From Dryomyza anilis (lineage: Eukaryota > Arthropoda > Insecta > Diptera > Dryomyzidae): a stretch of 64,000 bases of DNA. The notes beneath the pieces were generated by a model. The model had not been told where the DNA came from. It searched no databases and was given only the letters and a program-made list of their open reading frames with translations. The position numbers and the translations under genes are program-made. Location of the stretch: the NCBI GenBank assembly GCA_951804985.1, contig OX638132.1, positions 88,044,696 through 88,108,695 on the forward strand. The letters run 5' to 3'. Of the stretch, positions 10,705 to 22,556 are shown one piece after another. The number at the start of each line of letters is the position of its first letter. The stretch's first letter is position 1.

Positions 10705-11791
10705 AAATTAAATAATATTATATTTTTATGCTTTCTTTTTGTTCAATTTTTTTTTGTTGTTATTGCAAAATAACTAAGTTTATATAAGTTGAGTTATACG
10801 TTTTAATTCATAACACAAAAAATGGTATTTTTAATATAAAAATATTTTAACAATGTTTTAGTTTCACATATCTTCTCTTTATTTTGAAAGCGCAACAACA
10901 AAAATATGCGAATCAAAACAAGTGATCGATTTTTTGCGGGAAATTATTTTGTACAACAAACACAACTTGTGGGTGTTGTTGTACAAGATATTTTTGTTGA
11001 CAACTGGATGGTTGTACAAAAATACACACAAATGTAACATTAATTAAATCTCGTTGTCAGAATTTCGTCGTAACTATTAGAGATTATTTATTTTTGATTT
11101 TAAAGATGATATCAATCGAGATTATGAATTTTCTCGTCCGCAGCTTTTTTATTTTGTTAAAAAATAATTAAAATTTTTATGAAAATCGTTTTTAGTTCTT
11201 ATGTTAGTAAAATATTTACATTTCTTTTTGAAGAGACAATAATATAAAAGTCGAAACCGTAACTTGAAACGGTTATACCGAAACCGTTTCATTTTAAAAA
11301 GTTGAAACCGAAATTGTAACCGAAATTGTAACCGAAACCATAAAAGGAAACCGAAATTCAATTTAAAACTTTTATTTATTCGTTTAAAGGTTACAATTCT
11401 TGCTGAAAACATATTTATATTCACGTCGTTCCAAATCATGTTTTATTTTGAACATATATATATTTCGGCACAAATAATTGTTTTGTTTGGATGTAGTCTT
11501 TATTATGTTTCTATTAGAATATACCCATTTTAAGGGGCAACATCATTACAACACTGTTCAAATCTCAATACAACCATGTTTACAAATGATTTATCATGAT
11601 ATGATTTATCATATATTATGTTTACATAAAATTCCAAACATATATGTTAATGCCGTCAAAATTATGTTTGGGATAGTCCATTTTTTGAGACGTGCACGAA
11701 ACATAAAATCAATCGTCGTACTATGTAATTATTGCGACATGTTCTAATGAGTGTGTATAAGAGAATTTATGAATAGTATTATGTCTATTGT
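10705..11791. other. AT-rich spacer with an AACCGAAA simple-repeat tract
   Basis: About 11262-11370 holds degenerate AACCGAAAC/AAACCGAAATTG units like those at 9015-9170. A short palindrome-rich stretch (ACAACTTGTGGG/TTGTTGTACAAG) lies near 10955-11010. No gene is seen. Confidence 0.5.
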
Positions 11792-12065
11792 AGCCGCGGT
11801 AGCTCAGTGGTTAGTGCGTTGGACTGCGAGCTGAAAGGCTAACAACATTTTCTATACCGCGCTACCTCTCGTCAGTAAATGGCAAACCTACGAGAGTAAA
11901 ACCATTGCCTATGAAAAAGCTCTCACCCGCTGTTCGGATTCGGCAATAAAATGTAGGTCCCACCACTTTGAGTACAAATATAACACGCACAGCTCAAAAT
12001 GGTGACAGAGCTCGGCCGAAGTTCTATACAGGACTGTAGCGCCAAACTATTATTATTATTATTAT
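11792..12065 (+). mobile_element. tRNA-derived SINE, copy 1 (B box deleted)
   Basis: The head AGCCGCGGTAGCTCAGTGG holds the pol III A box (TAGCTCAGTGG). The copy then jumps from the anticodon region to the AACAACATTTT block, so the B box is missing. The body contains TCTCACCCGCTGTTCGGATT and AGCTCGGCCGAAGTTC, and the tail is ACTATTATTATTATT. It is flanked by ATTATGTCTAT on both sides, a target-site duplication typical of LINE-mediated retrotransposition. Confidence 0.9.
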
Positions 12066-12241
12066 GTCTATAAAGAAATTCCCAAATAAATTCCTAAAAA
12101 TTTTATATATGGGTAAAAATTTGTCAAGCCTAAAAGTTTGTTGCTTCCGATTTAATTGAAAATTTGTAAACTTGTAATATAAGTGGACCATGTGAGAAAG
12201 TGCTAGTATGAAGGGTTCTTGGGATATGAATTCTCACTGAA

Positions 12242-12372
12242 TTGCCGTTCGGATTCGGCAATAAACTGTAGGTCCCACCACTTTGAGTACAAACATAATA
12301 CGCACTGCTCAAAATGGTGAGAGAGCTCGACATAAGTTCTTATAGAACTGTAGTGTCAAACTATTATTATTA
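12242..12372 (+). mobile_element. SINE fragment, 5'-truncated
   Basis: Only the 3' half of the SINE is present, from TTGCCGTTCGG through AGAGAGCTCG to the ACTATTATTATTATA tail. It lies 177 bp downstream of copy 1 in the same orientation and is more diverged, so it is a separate, older insertion. Confidence 0.85.
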
Positions 12373-12957
12373 TATTTTTAAATATAAATATATTTTAATA
12401 TAATTTTTTCGAAAAAAATAGAAATGGCAAAGTATTTATGGTTATACAAAAATTTGAAGTCGTGAAACATGTGTATTAAATAACTTGAACGAATTACATT
12501 CGTTTGTAAATGATTTTTCATTGAGAACGTTTTTTTGAAAAATGTTAATTCGAAATGTTTTTATATAATTTATCAATGTTTGATTGAATGTTAAAACATA
12601 TGCGATAATAGTTAAATTTCCTGCAAAATAAAGCAATCGAATATTGTATCTTGGAACATGATGCAAAAGTTTTCATAGAATATTTTATTCCTAGAATTGC
12701 AACAACGACAACCACTCAAGTTTGACATGTGAAAAAGAAAAACAAAACAGAAGCTGTCAACCCCACTTCAGCACAGCCTATAAAATTCAATATTTTCCAC
12801 AAGAGCAATTTTAATTCTTTTTAATTTCCACTCTTAACAAAAGGACCCTCTTGTGTGGAATTCGATTGAATTTAATTTGGAATGTTGTCCTTTTTATAGC
12901 GTACCACATGAGTGAGTCAGTCAGTGAGTGAGTGAGCGAGTGTGTGTGTGTGGTCTG
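12373..12957. other. AT-rich spacer ending in a GTGAGTGA microsatellite
   Basis: No gene is seen. A (GTGA)n/(GT)n run lies at about 12910-12952, just before a GC-elevated island that continues to about 13480. Confidence 0.5.
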
Positions 12958-13194
12958 GTAATATGTAAACATAACTTGCCTTTGACGGCAGCGATTGCCA
13001 CGTCCCTGGAGGTGGAACTTCTCTAAGCCTTCATTGACACCGACATTAATGGCAACCGGGGGACCCTGTTGGGCGGTACAACATCTCTTACAGTTGACGC
13101 GCGCTCACTGGAAACTCATTACAAATTATGGCAACAGAAAGCCAATGACGTGTCCGCCACAAAGGAAAGGAAGCTGATCGCGGGCCGAAGGTGA
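12958..13194 (+). pseudogene. Possible broken coding exon, unknown
   Basis: One frame runs 78 codons with a single TAA at 13024-13026. It reads PLTAAIATSLEVELL, stop, then AFIDTDINGNRGTLLGG and KLWQQKANDVSATKERK before a TGA at 13192. The residue mix is balanced and third positions are GC-leaning, unlike the surrounding AT-rich DNA. No start codon, splice sites or family match are evident. A decayed exon, a processed pseudogene fragment or a chance frame are all possible. Confidence 0.25.
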
Positions 13195-14275
13195 AGATGA
13201 AGGTGCACAAGGACATGTCAGGATGCGGTGTTGTAGCGTGTGCGAAATGACAGCTCGCATGAATTGAACGATTATTGACATACAAAAGATGGGAAAATTG
13301 AATTTTTTACGGCGTTCATTCAGTGTTCGAGCTGTAGAGCACTCTGCTGCAGGTGTTTTGTTGCTACTGCTGCAGTAAAAGGGTTTCTTTGTCTGTGGCA
13401 ACGCTGATCCTGTGGATAACGGCAAAACGTGTGCGTGACGGCAGTACCGCCGCCCCCATTTTTTGCAATGTGGTATTTCTTGCCATTATTTTTCGTCAGT
13501 AATATTTTGCACAAAGAAAGATGAAATTTAATGGGTTTGTAATAATAGTTTGTGAATGTGAAAAAGTACTGGAGGGTGTAGGTGGGAGAATGCTACATGG
13601 ATTGATAATGGTAATGGTTTGATTAAATTTCACATTCTTGTGCGGCGCTGACATTCTTTGCAATTTCAATGTGGCAATTGAATTAAATTTAATGATGCAA
13701 AGATGCGTTGCATACTGAATATGGGAAAACATTTTAATTTGCGTCACGAAAAAAAAGTATTACAAAAATATTTCAAAAGAGCTCCAAGGTTATTGTATAC
13801 TTTTTATTTGAATTTATACTTTTAATAAATGTATGTTTTATTTCATATATTTTTGAAATATTTTATTAAATAGTTAATGCTTTTTTATTTCTGCTATTTT
13901 AATATTTAAACAAAAGCACCATAAATGCGCGACATAAATATTTTTACAACAATGAAAACTGCGTTGTGTAAATAAAGAACAACTAAAAGTATCATGAATA
14001 TTTAAACGAGCACAAATTGAAATTGCAAATGACAGTATTAAGCTAAACTTGTAAAAAAAAAATGTTTTCTATAAAACACATGAGCGTGCTCCGTTGATTT
14101 TGCAAAGGGTAGCAAACAAAATGATTCTAAGACACTAAGATAAAATTAAAAATGCATAAAACTCACATGATACAGGCACACTTAAATTCTGCTCCCTCGC
14201 CTGGTTGAGCCTAGGGAATAAAAAAAAATGTTACTTCTTGTAATACCCAGTTGGAAATATTCGACCACATCTTTG
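13195..14275. other. Island tail, then AT-rich spacer
   Basis: 13195-13480 keeps an elevated GC content with CTGCTGCAG words but no convincing frame. From 13500 on it is AT-rich with nothing recognised. Confidence 0.4.
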
Positions 14276-14277
14276 TT

Positions 14278-14645
14278 ACACAGAAAAAATTCATCAATAT
14301 GATGAATTTATTCATAACTATGATGAGCTTATTAATAAATATGATGAATTTATTCATAAATATTTAAAATTTTTTTATCAACTACAAGATTCATCATATT
14401 GATACCACCGTTCATTAAATGACATATTGATGAATGCATATATGATTTTTGATAGTATGAATAAGTTCATAATTCATATTATCGAACATTATAGTGAAGA
14501 ACGAAATATTCAAAACAATGAATTTGAAACGTTTATTGATGAATATAATCATAATATCTATGAATAATTTAAAATTTGTTTGTTAATTATTCATAATATT
14601 TATGAATATTTTATTCAACATGATGATTATTGTTGAAGACATATT
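14278..14645. mobile_element. ATTCAT-rich palindromic MITE-like element
   Basis: Begins CACAGAAAAAATTCATC, a terminus shared with several MITEs here (22804, 30238). It is full of alternating ATTCAT/ATGAAT words that can fold into hairpins. Its right end is not clear. Confidence 0.5.
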
Positions 14646-15074
14646 TTTATTGAAAATAAATTAAGTGATGGACATTTCTTTAAAATTTTTTTTTTTTAAA
14701 TAATGTTTTTTGGATAATTCGGATAATACAAATATTGTCAAAAAAAAAAAAACAATATGATGATGATTTCTATTCTATCTTGGCCGTATATAGGTGGTGC
14801 AGATAGTGTTTGTAAGTCATCTGGAGTGTCGTTTGCCTTTTACCATTTTAGGAAACCAAAACCATTGACCGCTTCTTTCGACATATCAAATAAATGATCA
14901 TTTTAATGAAGGTCATATTGAGTTGAAGTGCCTGACTGTGCAATATCCACATTCGTTTGTGAGATGACAATGAGGTCTTGCTTGTATCAAAATCAATTCT
15001 TATTGCAGGGTTTCCCTCGGAGATTGTTTTAGAATCATTATTAAGTGTGTCATTCATAGTGCGTCTTTTACTAT
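14646..15074. other. AT-rich spacer, nothing recognised
   Basis: Contains short homopolymer runs. No repeat match to the rest of the window and no convincing frame. Confidence 0.4.
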
Positions 15075-15463
15075 ACCCAGTATGCCTTTCGTATCGATAT
15101 CGTTACGAGATCATTGCGAGTAGATGGAGAAATCACACGATATTGGACCCGCTTTCGTAACGATATCGAGTGTCAAATTGGACCTAAATGGTAGGTAGAT
15201 ATCGGAACGTTCTGTCTGAGTTCTCTCGATTGGAGAAATTTTTCGAAATCGGAACGATATCGAAGAAAAAAATGATCAAAGTTCGAGATTGCTGCGAAAA
15301 ATATTGCGATATCGATTTGATAAATGTACAAAAATCGTATCTTGTCAAAGAATTTGAATGTACGAAAATTTTTAAAAATTAGAATCGAAAAAGCAACGAG
15401 ATCGAACTTTTTTATCGAAGTTATTCGAGATATCGAACGTCTCCGAGACATGGCAGATTGGGT
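15075..15463 (+). mobile_element. TIR element, ATCGATATCG-rich family, copy 1
   Basis: Starts ACCCAGTATGCC and ends GGCAGATTGGGT, imperfect terminal inverted repeats. It is studded with CGATATCG and TCGAAA words. Homologous copies are at 37004-37368 and (inverted) 43201-43598, with a scrap at about 63395-63460. Open frames of 60-100 codons in all three copies are not conserved as protein and reflect the scarcity of stops in CGATAT-rich DNA. Confidence 0.8.
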
Positions 15464-15489
15464 TAATATCCAAATAGTTTTTCCAACCA

Positions 15490-15800
15490 CTACCTACCAA
15501 CTCCCACATCAAGCAAACGAACGGACAGACAAATTAACAAGCGATTAAATGAACAATCGTCAATCGAACAAACGAACGAACGAGCTACTCGAAGCTCGAA
15601 CAACGATCAAGCAATCGATCACTCGAACAACGAACGAGCAATCGAGCTACTCGAACAAACGAGTTACTCGAATAGCTCGAACAAACGAACGAACCAACTA
15701 CCCGGGTTTTGCGAACTACCCGGGTAGCTCGAACATTTAATACCCGAGTTTTTCGAGTATTTGAACTACCTCGGTTATAACCGGGGTAGTTGAAAATACT
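15490..15800. repeat. GAACAAACGA-type degenerate simple repeat
   Basis: Degenerate tandem units of CGAACAAACGAACGA and CTCGAACAACG pass into ACTACCCGGGTAG-like palindromic units near 15700-15790. Frames on both strands through it are compositional. Confidence 0.7.
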
Positions 15801-16271
15801 CGTATTAAATCGAGAGCTCTGGTTGATAGAGCATTTTTTACAAAATGAGAATCGATACAAAAACGTTAGTAATTTTAATTATTAGTTTGAACTAGGCTCT
15901 GCATAATCATAAATAATAATCATTAGATTCACAATGCTAAAAAATCGTCCGAAAATAGTCTATAAAAATTCAATAATTTATCTGAAAAACAGTTCGGAAT
16001 AATAGTATTTATCGATATATTTTAATTGGTCTTGACAATTAAAAGAAAAATTGCGATTACAGTTTTTTGAAAAACTTGTTGTGTAAGGAACTGTATTATT
16101 GTAACCCGAGTACGTCGAAAAAAAAATTTAACTTAATAAGATTTTTCTTAAAAACGTTGCGTATAATAGAATAAAACTGTGTATGCAGTCAAAATCCGCA
16201 ACCGAGGATTATATATAATTGATCTATGGGATGTTCATGGCAAAATTGTTTTCTCATTTTGTTGAGCAGTG
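15801..16271. other. AT-rich sequence with a weak dispersed-repeat match
   Basis: The part near 16028-16105 (CTTGACAATTAAAAGAAAAATTGCG) resembles 29370-29410 and 32296-32350. The part near 16185-16240 resembles 43970-43995 and 31403-31425. These look like scraps of old elements whose ends I cannot define. Confidence 0.4.
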
Positions 16272-16581
16272 TTATTAATAATAATAGTTTGGCACTACAG
16301 TCCTAGAAGAACTTAGGCCGAGCTCTCTCACCGTTTTGAGCTGTGCGTGTTATATTTGTACTCAAAGTGGTGGGACCTACAGTTTATTGCCGAATCCGAA
16401 CGGCGGGTGAGAACTTTTCATAGTCAATGTTTTACTCTCGTAGGTTTGCCATTTACTGCCGAGAGGTAGCGCGGTATAGAAAAATGTTTCTATGAAAAGA
16501 TGTTGTTAGCCCCAGTCCAGGCTTGAACCGGGGACCTTTCGGCTCGCAGTCCAACGCACTAACCACTGAGCTACCGCTGCT
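16272..16581 (-). mobile_element. tRNA-derived SINE, copy 3, full length
   Basis: Complete on the minus strand: tRNA-like head with A box and B box (plus-strand AGGCTTGAACC), body and (ATT)n tail. TGTTATT flanks both sides, consistent with a target-site duplication. Confidence 0.92.
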
Positions 16582-16723
16582 GTTATTGATGGACAAATAT
16601 TTCAGTCATCTTTAAAGGGATGGATTGGGTTCTGAATCAATGACAGAAGTTAATTGACAAAAACCAAATACAAAAATGCGTAAAATTTTACTACATTAAT
16701 TTTATCGTTGTTGTAAACGATAA

Positions 16724-17681
16724 CACAGTGCGGCAAAATGACATCTTTTTTAATTGCACTCAGATATTTTTATATTGTGCATCTATGTGGTCTACCGATA
16801 AAAAGTGTAGTAAAAACTTATACTGCTACACGTCTGGATTAGGCGCTATGGGGTCCTACTTAAAGGGTTTAAAGGCTAACCAATATAGTTCGTCATTATG
16901 TAGCGAAATGGTTCATAGTACGTTTTTGATGTCTAAGGAGCGGTTATAGTGAACTACCTAAGGATGATTTCCTCTGAACACTTTAAGTTTGTATCTTAAC
17001 GATTTAACACCATTTTCAATGGTTTTCTATTAACAATTCCGTTAATGAGTTATAACCAGTAGAATAAGTCAGAAAAATATCATAATGTCTTTGGGGAAAA
17101 TCTTCGTCATTAAAATTGAGCTAGAGTCTCTAAACAACTAAATTCTCCAACACGTACTATTTCTGAAATATAAGCCTACTAATAACGAATAATAGTTCTT
17201 ACTTAAATTTTGAATAAAGTCAAAAGAAATATAAATATTATTACAATTATTTTAGTGCAGTGAAAATTGCATCAATTCATGGTTAAAATTGTGACGTTAT
17301 TGGGTATAGTTTTTGAGATATAGCCCATTTTTATTGTCTCATAGTTTTGCTCTTGGAACTTTTTTAATATTCTAACCAATGACAAGAATGAAATAATCTT
17401 TTCTGCATTAGACACGGAGAACCTTGCGCTAAAATATAAAATTTTACTTGGTAATTTTGCAGTGGAAATCATCCCAAATCGTTCCTTTGACATCAAAAGC
17501 GTAATATGAACCATTTCGCTACAAAATGACGAACTAGGTTGGTTATCCTTTGAACACTTTAGGTCCCAATAGCGCCTAACGGAGACGTGTATGTATAAGT
17601 TTATACTACGTTTTTGATCCACTGACCATAGAGAATCTGTAAATCAAAAAATTGCTGTTCAAATTTTATTGCCGCACAGTG
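16724..17681. mobile_element. TIR element with CAC(A/T)GTG ends and long inverted arms
   Basis: The ends are CACAGTGCGGCAA and, on the other strand, CACTGTGCGGCAA. Inverted similarity continues inward for roughly 250 bp: GGCGCTAT, TTCGTCATT.TGTAGCGAAATGG and GATGTC.AAGGA occur in both arms. The CACWGTG start recalls the Transib/ProtoRAG heptamer, but no transposase is present and the flanking repeat (TAA on both sides) is shorter than the 5 bp expected for Transib, so the superfamily stays open. Confidence 0.75.
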
Positions 17682-18254
17682 TAATCGGTTCTTATTTATG
17701 AGTCACATTAAATTATGATTACTGCAATTTTGGACTGTAAGAAAGAATATATAGATTATTTTAAGTGTACTTTGCTGCATTTCCACCTGGGTAACAACTC
17801 TCAACTCATGCGACATCAATGTCTGAGTGCAATAGTAAATGCAAATTTGTTTATATGCATCGCAGCATCAACTAGTCGAACGCAGATCTGAGACTGAAGG
17901 GTGTCTTTGCTGATAGAAGTTATGTTTGAGATGGAGCTAAAGCTGGATAGTATCATGAATTAGACACGAACAACGAAGCATACCATGCACGGGTAACAAC
18001 TTTGAAATGGCATTCGTATCAATCAGAGTTTAACAAGCGAATTTATGCACTCAGGCAAGACAGATAATAATAAGAGCAATTCGAAAAAGCAAAAATAAAA
18101 GAATCGAGAATAACTTATTTCCACCCTATGTGCAGTTCTTGTTTTGTTTGTAGTTTACGGTTAAAGCTTTACTTGAAGGATTGAAACACACTTTGACTTT
18201 AATTTTCTCCCTCGGTTACGGTTTCGATTTTCTTTATTGATTAAAGTTTGATCA
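17682..18254. other. Spacer, nothing recognised
   Basis: Slightly less AT-rich than its neighbours. No convincing frame, splice pair or repeat match. Confidence 0.4.
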
Positions 18255-18648
18255 TATCACATGGTTAGATCACATGGGAAATTTTAAAGTAGGTGAAATT
18301 ATGATAGTTAGGATTATCAAAATTATAGTCGGTCTAAGCCGACTATAAATACCCTACACATATGTGTGGTTACCATTCAAAGTGGTATATAGGTCACCAG
18401 GGTATAAAAATCCTGAAAATAACCACAAACTTTCAATCGCTGAAGAATTTCCTTTCATTTGATACCCATATTTACAAATGGGTAAGTGTACCGAATTTCG
18501 ATTTTTTTTGGGAACCACAAGTCGTTTCGCGGGAAAACATTATTACCATGTTTTTGAGCATGAAGTCAATATATATTTGACCAAAAAAGTTTACCTAAGC
18601 ACGTATACAGTAAAACTGAACTGTAGATGTCAATTTTATATGAGTTTT
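18255..18648 (-). mobile_element. Family A repeat, 3' half of an interrupted copy
   Basis: On the minus strand this is the 3' half of family A, ending in the TAGTCGG...CCGACTA palindrome and AATTTCCCATGTGATCTAACC. It breaks off within the GTAAATTTTATATGAG block. The missing 5' half is at 19578-19872 in the same orientation, with a plus-strand copy in between. Confidence 0.8.
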
Positions 18649-19386
18649 TATACCCTACACTAAGAGTGAAAGGGTATATTCAGTTTGGTACGCCGTTTGT
18701 AACACCCAGAAGAAAGCATCTCCGGTATGGAAAAGTATATATATTCTTGATCAGCATGACCTCCTGAGTCGATTTAGCGATGTCCGTCTGTCCGTCTGTC
18801 TGTCTGTCCGTCTGTCTGTCCGTCTGTCTGTCTGTCTGTCTGTTGAAATCCCTAAGACTTTTAAAATTGAAGAGCTAGATAAATGAAACTTATAACTTAG
18901 ATTACTAATATACCTACGCTGTATGTGCGAAAAAATTGGCGAGATCGGTCCATGGTGACCTATGATCCGACCACTTATGTTCAAATACCACATATAAAAT
19001 GTACATATAAAGATCAATTTTTATGTATACGTGCTTAGGTAAACTTTGTTGGTCAAATATATATTGACATCATGCTCAAATACATGATAATAATGTTTTC
19101 CGGCGAAAAGACTTGTGGTTCACAAAAAAAAAATCGAAATTCGGTACACCTACCCATTTGTAAATATGGGTATCAAATGAATGGAAATTCTTCAGCGATT
19201 GAATGTTTGTAGTTATTTTCAGGATTCGTATACCCTGGTGACCTATATATCACTTTGAATGGTAACCACACATATGTGTAGGGTATTTATAGTCGGCTTA
19301 GACCGACTATAATTTTGATAATCCTAACTATCATAATTACACCTACTTTAAAATTTCCCATGTGATCTAACCTTCCCAAATGGTTT
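18649..19386 (+). mobile_element. Family A (GTCT)n repeat, full-length copy
   Basis: Opens TATACCCTACACTAAGAGTG and has the TACGCCGTTTGTAACACCC and CTCCGGTATGGAAAAGTAT blocks, then a GTCT/GTCC array (18783-18842). It closes with the TAGTCGGCTTAGACCGACTA palindrome and CCCATGTGATCTAACCTTCC. It has the same modular layout as family B but little identity in the middle. No coding. It sits inside a minus-strand family A copy. Confidence 0.88.
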
Positions 19387-19577
19387 TTTATTTCTTTATA
19401 CTTTTATATCAATTTTTCAATTTATGGGGATATAAGACGTAAATTTCTGATATGTGAATAATATTCTGAGGGTGGGGAGGTTCAGCATAATTAAAAACTT
19501 TAAAATTAAGGTATGCAATTAAATATCCCACATTAATATCCCGAACTTACCCATGTGACCTAACTTTCCCAACTCGT
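19387..19577 (+). mobile_element. Family B repeat, 3' fragment
   Basis: Matches 3355-3553 closely (TATGGGGATATAAGACGTA, GAGGGTGGGGAGGTTCAGC, CTAACTTTCCCAACTCG) but lacks the palindrome block. It is joined directly to the 3' end of the family A copy, so the insert between the two halves of the outer copy is a chimera of A and B. Confidence 0.85.
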
Positions 19578-19872
19578 TTTGAATATAAATGTTCAGATCA
19601 CAGGTCACAATTGACCGATATGCCTAATTTTTTCGCACAAACTGCGTAGGTATATAAGTAATCTAAATTATGAGTTTCATTTATCTAACTCTTCAATTGT
19701 TTAAGTAGTAGTGATTTCAACAGACAGACGGACTGACGGACATCGCTAAATCGACTCAGGTGGTCATACTGATCAAGAATATATATATTTTTCCATACCG
19801 GAGATGCTTCCTTCTGGGTTTACAAACGGCGTACCAAATTGAATATGCCCTTTCACTCCTAGTGTATGGTAT
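19578..19872 (-). mobile_element. Family A repeat, 5' half of an interrupted copy
   Basis: Minus-strand 5' half: TATACC terminus, TACGCCGTTTGTAAACCC, CCGGTATGGAAAA and a short GTCC/GTCT run. It completes the half at 18255-18648. Confidence 0.8.
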
Positions 19873-20143
19873 AACCAGGAACTCAAACCCAATTTAAATT
19901 TTAAATGAATCACTCTAGTTTTTGTTTCGATTGAAATTCACTTTTATGTAAATTATATATAAAAAATATTTATTATCTCAGAACATATCGTCGTTGTACA
20001 GAGACAATTGGTGTCTTCATTTCCGAGTTTGTTGATAATATTATAAAAAGTTATTATGAAAAATCAACTAATAGATTTACATTTTTTTATCATGTGGTAA
20101 AAAAAGAATTGAGGTCATCGATTAAAAATTAACAGATTTAGAT
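19873..20143. other. AT-rich spacer, nothing recognised
   Basis: No match to other parts of the window. Confidence 0.4.
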
Positions 20144-21097
20144 TCGTTACTGACATTCCAAAGGGACGTATGTGCATTTTTAAAAATGTTGGGAAATCAA
20201 ATTATAAAGTTTGAATTACTTTAAAAATTTTAAATTTAAAAATTAATTTTTTTGTTATTATTATTATTATTAGTTTGGCGCTACAGTCCTGTATAGAACT
20301 TCGGCCGAGCTCTCTCACCATTTTGAGCTGTGCGTGTTATATTTGTACTCAAAGTGGTGGGACCTACAGTTTATTGCCGAATCCGAACGGCGGGTGAGAG
20401 CTTTTTCATAGGCAATGGTTTTACTCTCGTAGGTTTGCCATTTACTGACGAGAGGTAGCGCGGTATAGAAAAATGTTTCTATGAAAAGATGTTGTTAGCC
20501 CCAGTCCAGGCTTGAACCGGGGACCTTTCGGCTCGCAGTCCAACGCACTAACCGCTGAGCTACCGCGGTTATTTTGGTTTATTTACAAATTAGCATAATA
20601 ATGATAAAAATCTTGACCAAAACGCAAATATTTTTGTTTTTTTGCCATAACTTTTCATGGGTACAAGATCAAATAGTGATGTAAATGCGTTAATTGTTTG
20701 TTTTTAATGCATCTATCGATTGGAATAATTATTTAAAAATAATTTGCCATACATGTTTCTTGCAAATACCAAAAATTCGAAAAGTTATTTTTAATTAATG
20801 ATGCCAATCGATAGATGCTTTAAAAACAAACAATTTATGTTTTTGCATTATTATTTTATCTTGTAACAGTAAAAAGTTATGGCAAAAATACGAAAAGATT
20901 CGCCCTTTTGGCATGACAAGATTTTCAATTGTTCAAATTCGACCTTTTGATTTTGTCTGTTGTGGCAAGAAATATCCAACAACATCACACACGATTTTAG
21001 CACAGCTTACTTGAAGAAATACTATATTCAAATATGCAAAAAAAACTCAAATGTCAAAAATTACACATTCACTCCTTTGGCATGATAGAGACGATAT
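20144..21097 (-). mobile_element. TIR element, TCGTCACTG...CCAAAGGGG family, copy 1 with SINE inside
   Basis: The left end (CTGACATTCCAAAGGGACG, then ATGTGCATTTTTAAAAATG) and right end (CTCCTTTGGCATGATAGAGACGATAT) are inverted relative to one another. The element matches 55457-56036 in the opposite orientation. The interior includes two inverted GATGC.(A/G)ATCGATAG blocks (about 20708 and 20798). A SINE at 20256-20568 splits it, so this family is older than that SINE insertion. Confidence 0.8.
20256..20568 (-). mobile_element. tRNA-derived SINE, copy 4, full length
   Basis: Minus-strand SINE with (ATT)n tail at the left, complete body, B box (plus-strand AGGCTTGAACC) and A box (CCGCTGAGCTA). 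It is inserted into the TIR element at 20144-21097 and differs from the other full-length copies by few bases, which suggests recent activity. Confidence 0.93.
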
Positions 21098-22325
21098 GAG
21101 ATTTTTGTCACATTATTAAGCGGTTCGTCACAAAGTTTTATAATATAGTTAGATCCAGGATTGGCAATAAAAAATATTTAATTTTATAAATTTTGAATAA
21201 CAGTTTCTGAATATTCCACACGGGATCGGTGTTTTAGTCTACCTAAATAATTGACTATAAATATATTTATTTGGAAACATGCTGCACCTTGTTGTAGTTA
21301 CCCTCACCATCCCTAGATAAAATAGATAGTATGAGAGCAAAGTATTTTTCGTTGTATATATAAATTTTTAAGCATATTCACTTAGCGCCCACTTAACTGT
21401 GACTTCTATTCCTGAGTTGCTCTTTGTTCGGCATCTTCTTCAAATATATAGTACAATGCATTATTTGTTTTTGCTTGCATTGAATTCAAATATTATGCAG
21501 TTTTAAGAGTAAGTTACATGCACACTATACATGTTCAAGTGATGCAGTTCTAGGTGGGAGGAGGTTTTATGGGTCGAGCATCCTAACATTATTTTTATTT
21601 ACATCGTCATCCTTGCATCACTGATCAATGTTAGTACGTTGTATATCAAGTTGTAAATCACGCATGGCATTTTTATTATAGAGTAAATTTACCGGTAAAA
21701 AAAAAAACCATTGGTGCTATTCTTGTATTGGATTTTATTTCTTTGTAAATATTTAAATCGGAAATGTTTGCTAAATTTGTTATACAATTCAATCGGAATA
21801 CAATTTAAAAAAAGTGTTCATTAATGTTATAAATTTGAATATTCCAAATACTATTTAAAATATTTAAAGTATCTATTTATTTTTGTGTTTTTTTTTTTAT
21901 TAATTATAGTTAAAATTTTTAAGTAATTGGTTTAATTCTTGTATATTCGATTTATTAATATTTGAGAAAGACATTGAAAATATGGTCGAAAATAAAAACC
22001 GAAAACATCACATGAAATTTTTTTACTGCACCGTTTCTATACAAACTTTAACCGAAACCTACAGAAACGAGGGAGGTAACTGGATATCAAAATTATATTC
22101 GTTTAAGTTTAATTTAAACGCTTCAATTTAAATTAGGTACGGTCTACAAACCGAACGCAAAATTCCAGAGTCAAATCTCACAACTGCACTCAAAATAATG
22201 TCTAGGACATTTTACGAAATATTTTTTATTTCATATTTTTTATTTTTTAAAATTCACGCATAATTCGTAGAAAACACGCAACGTTTTTTTTCTAAAATAT
22301 TTGTTACAAACGATTCGTATATATA
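21098..22325. other. AT-rich spacer, nothing recognised
   Basis: Contains a weak AACCGAAAAC stretch near 22030-22080. No gene or clear element boundary. Confidence 0.4.
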
Positions 22326-22556
22326 GGGTTTTTCAATAAGAGCGCTACAAGTTTTTTCAACAAGGACGCCACAAAAGTAGAGCGATAGGGACAGCAAACG
22401 ACGGCATATTTCTTGCCGCTCTTTTTACATTTATCTTCAGTAAGGTTTGCCATTTTATGATGGAAAGATATACGAGCCAACAAGGAGTCGAAATTATTAA
22501 AATTTACTACCGAAATTCGAATTCGTACATCTTTCCATCATGAAATGACATTGTCT
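22326..22556. mobile_element. Mariner-derived foldback MITE, right arm truncated
   Basis: The left arm opens GGGTTTTTCAATAAGAGCGC and runs to ATGGAAAGATATACGAGCC, which translates as MERYTSQ with the ATG in place. It then turns back on itself through ACTACCGAAATTCGAATTCG, and the right arm stops after CATGAAATGACATTG. Compare the complete copies at 34020 and 58312. Confidence 0.85.

Noticed and set aside
12130..12333. Minus-strand frame of 67 codons reading TYSLLPNPNGNSVRIHIP
   Set aside because: Overlaps the truncated SINE and repeats the SINE translation.
15173..15490. 105-codon frame, with similar ones at 43108 and 43148
   Set aside because: In the ATCGATATCG TIR family; not conserved in frame between the three copies.
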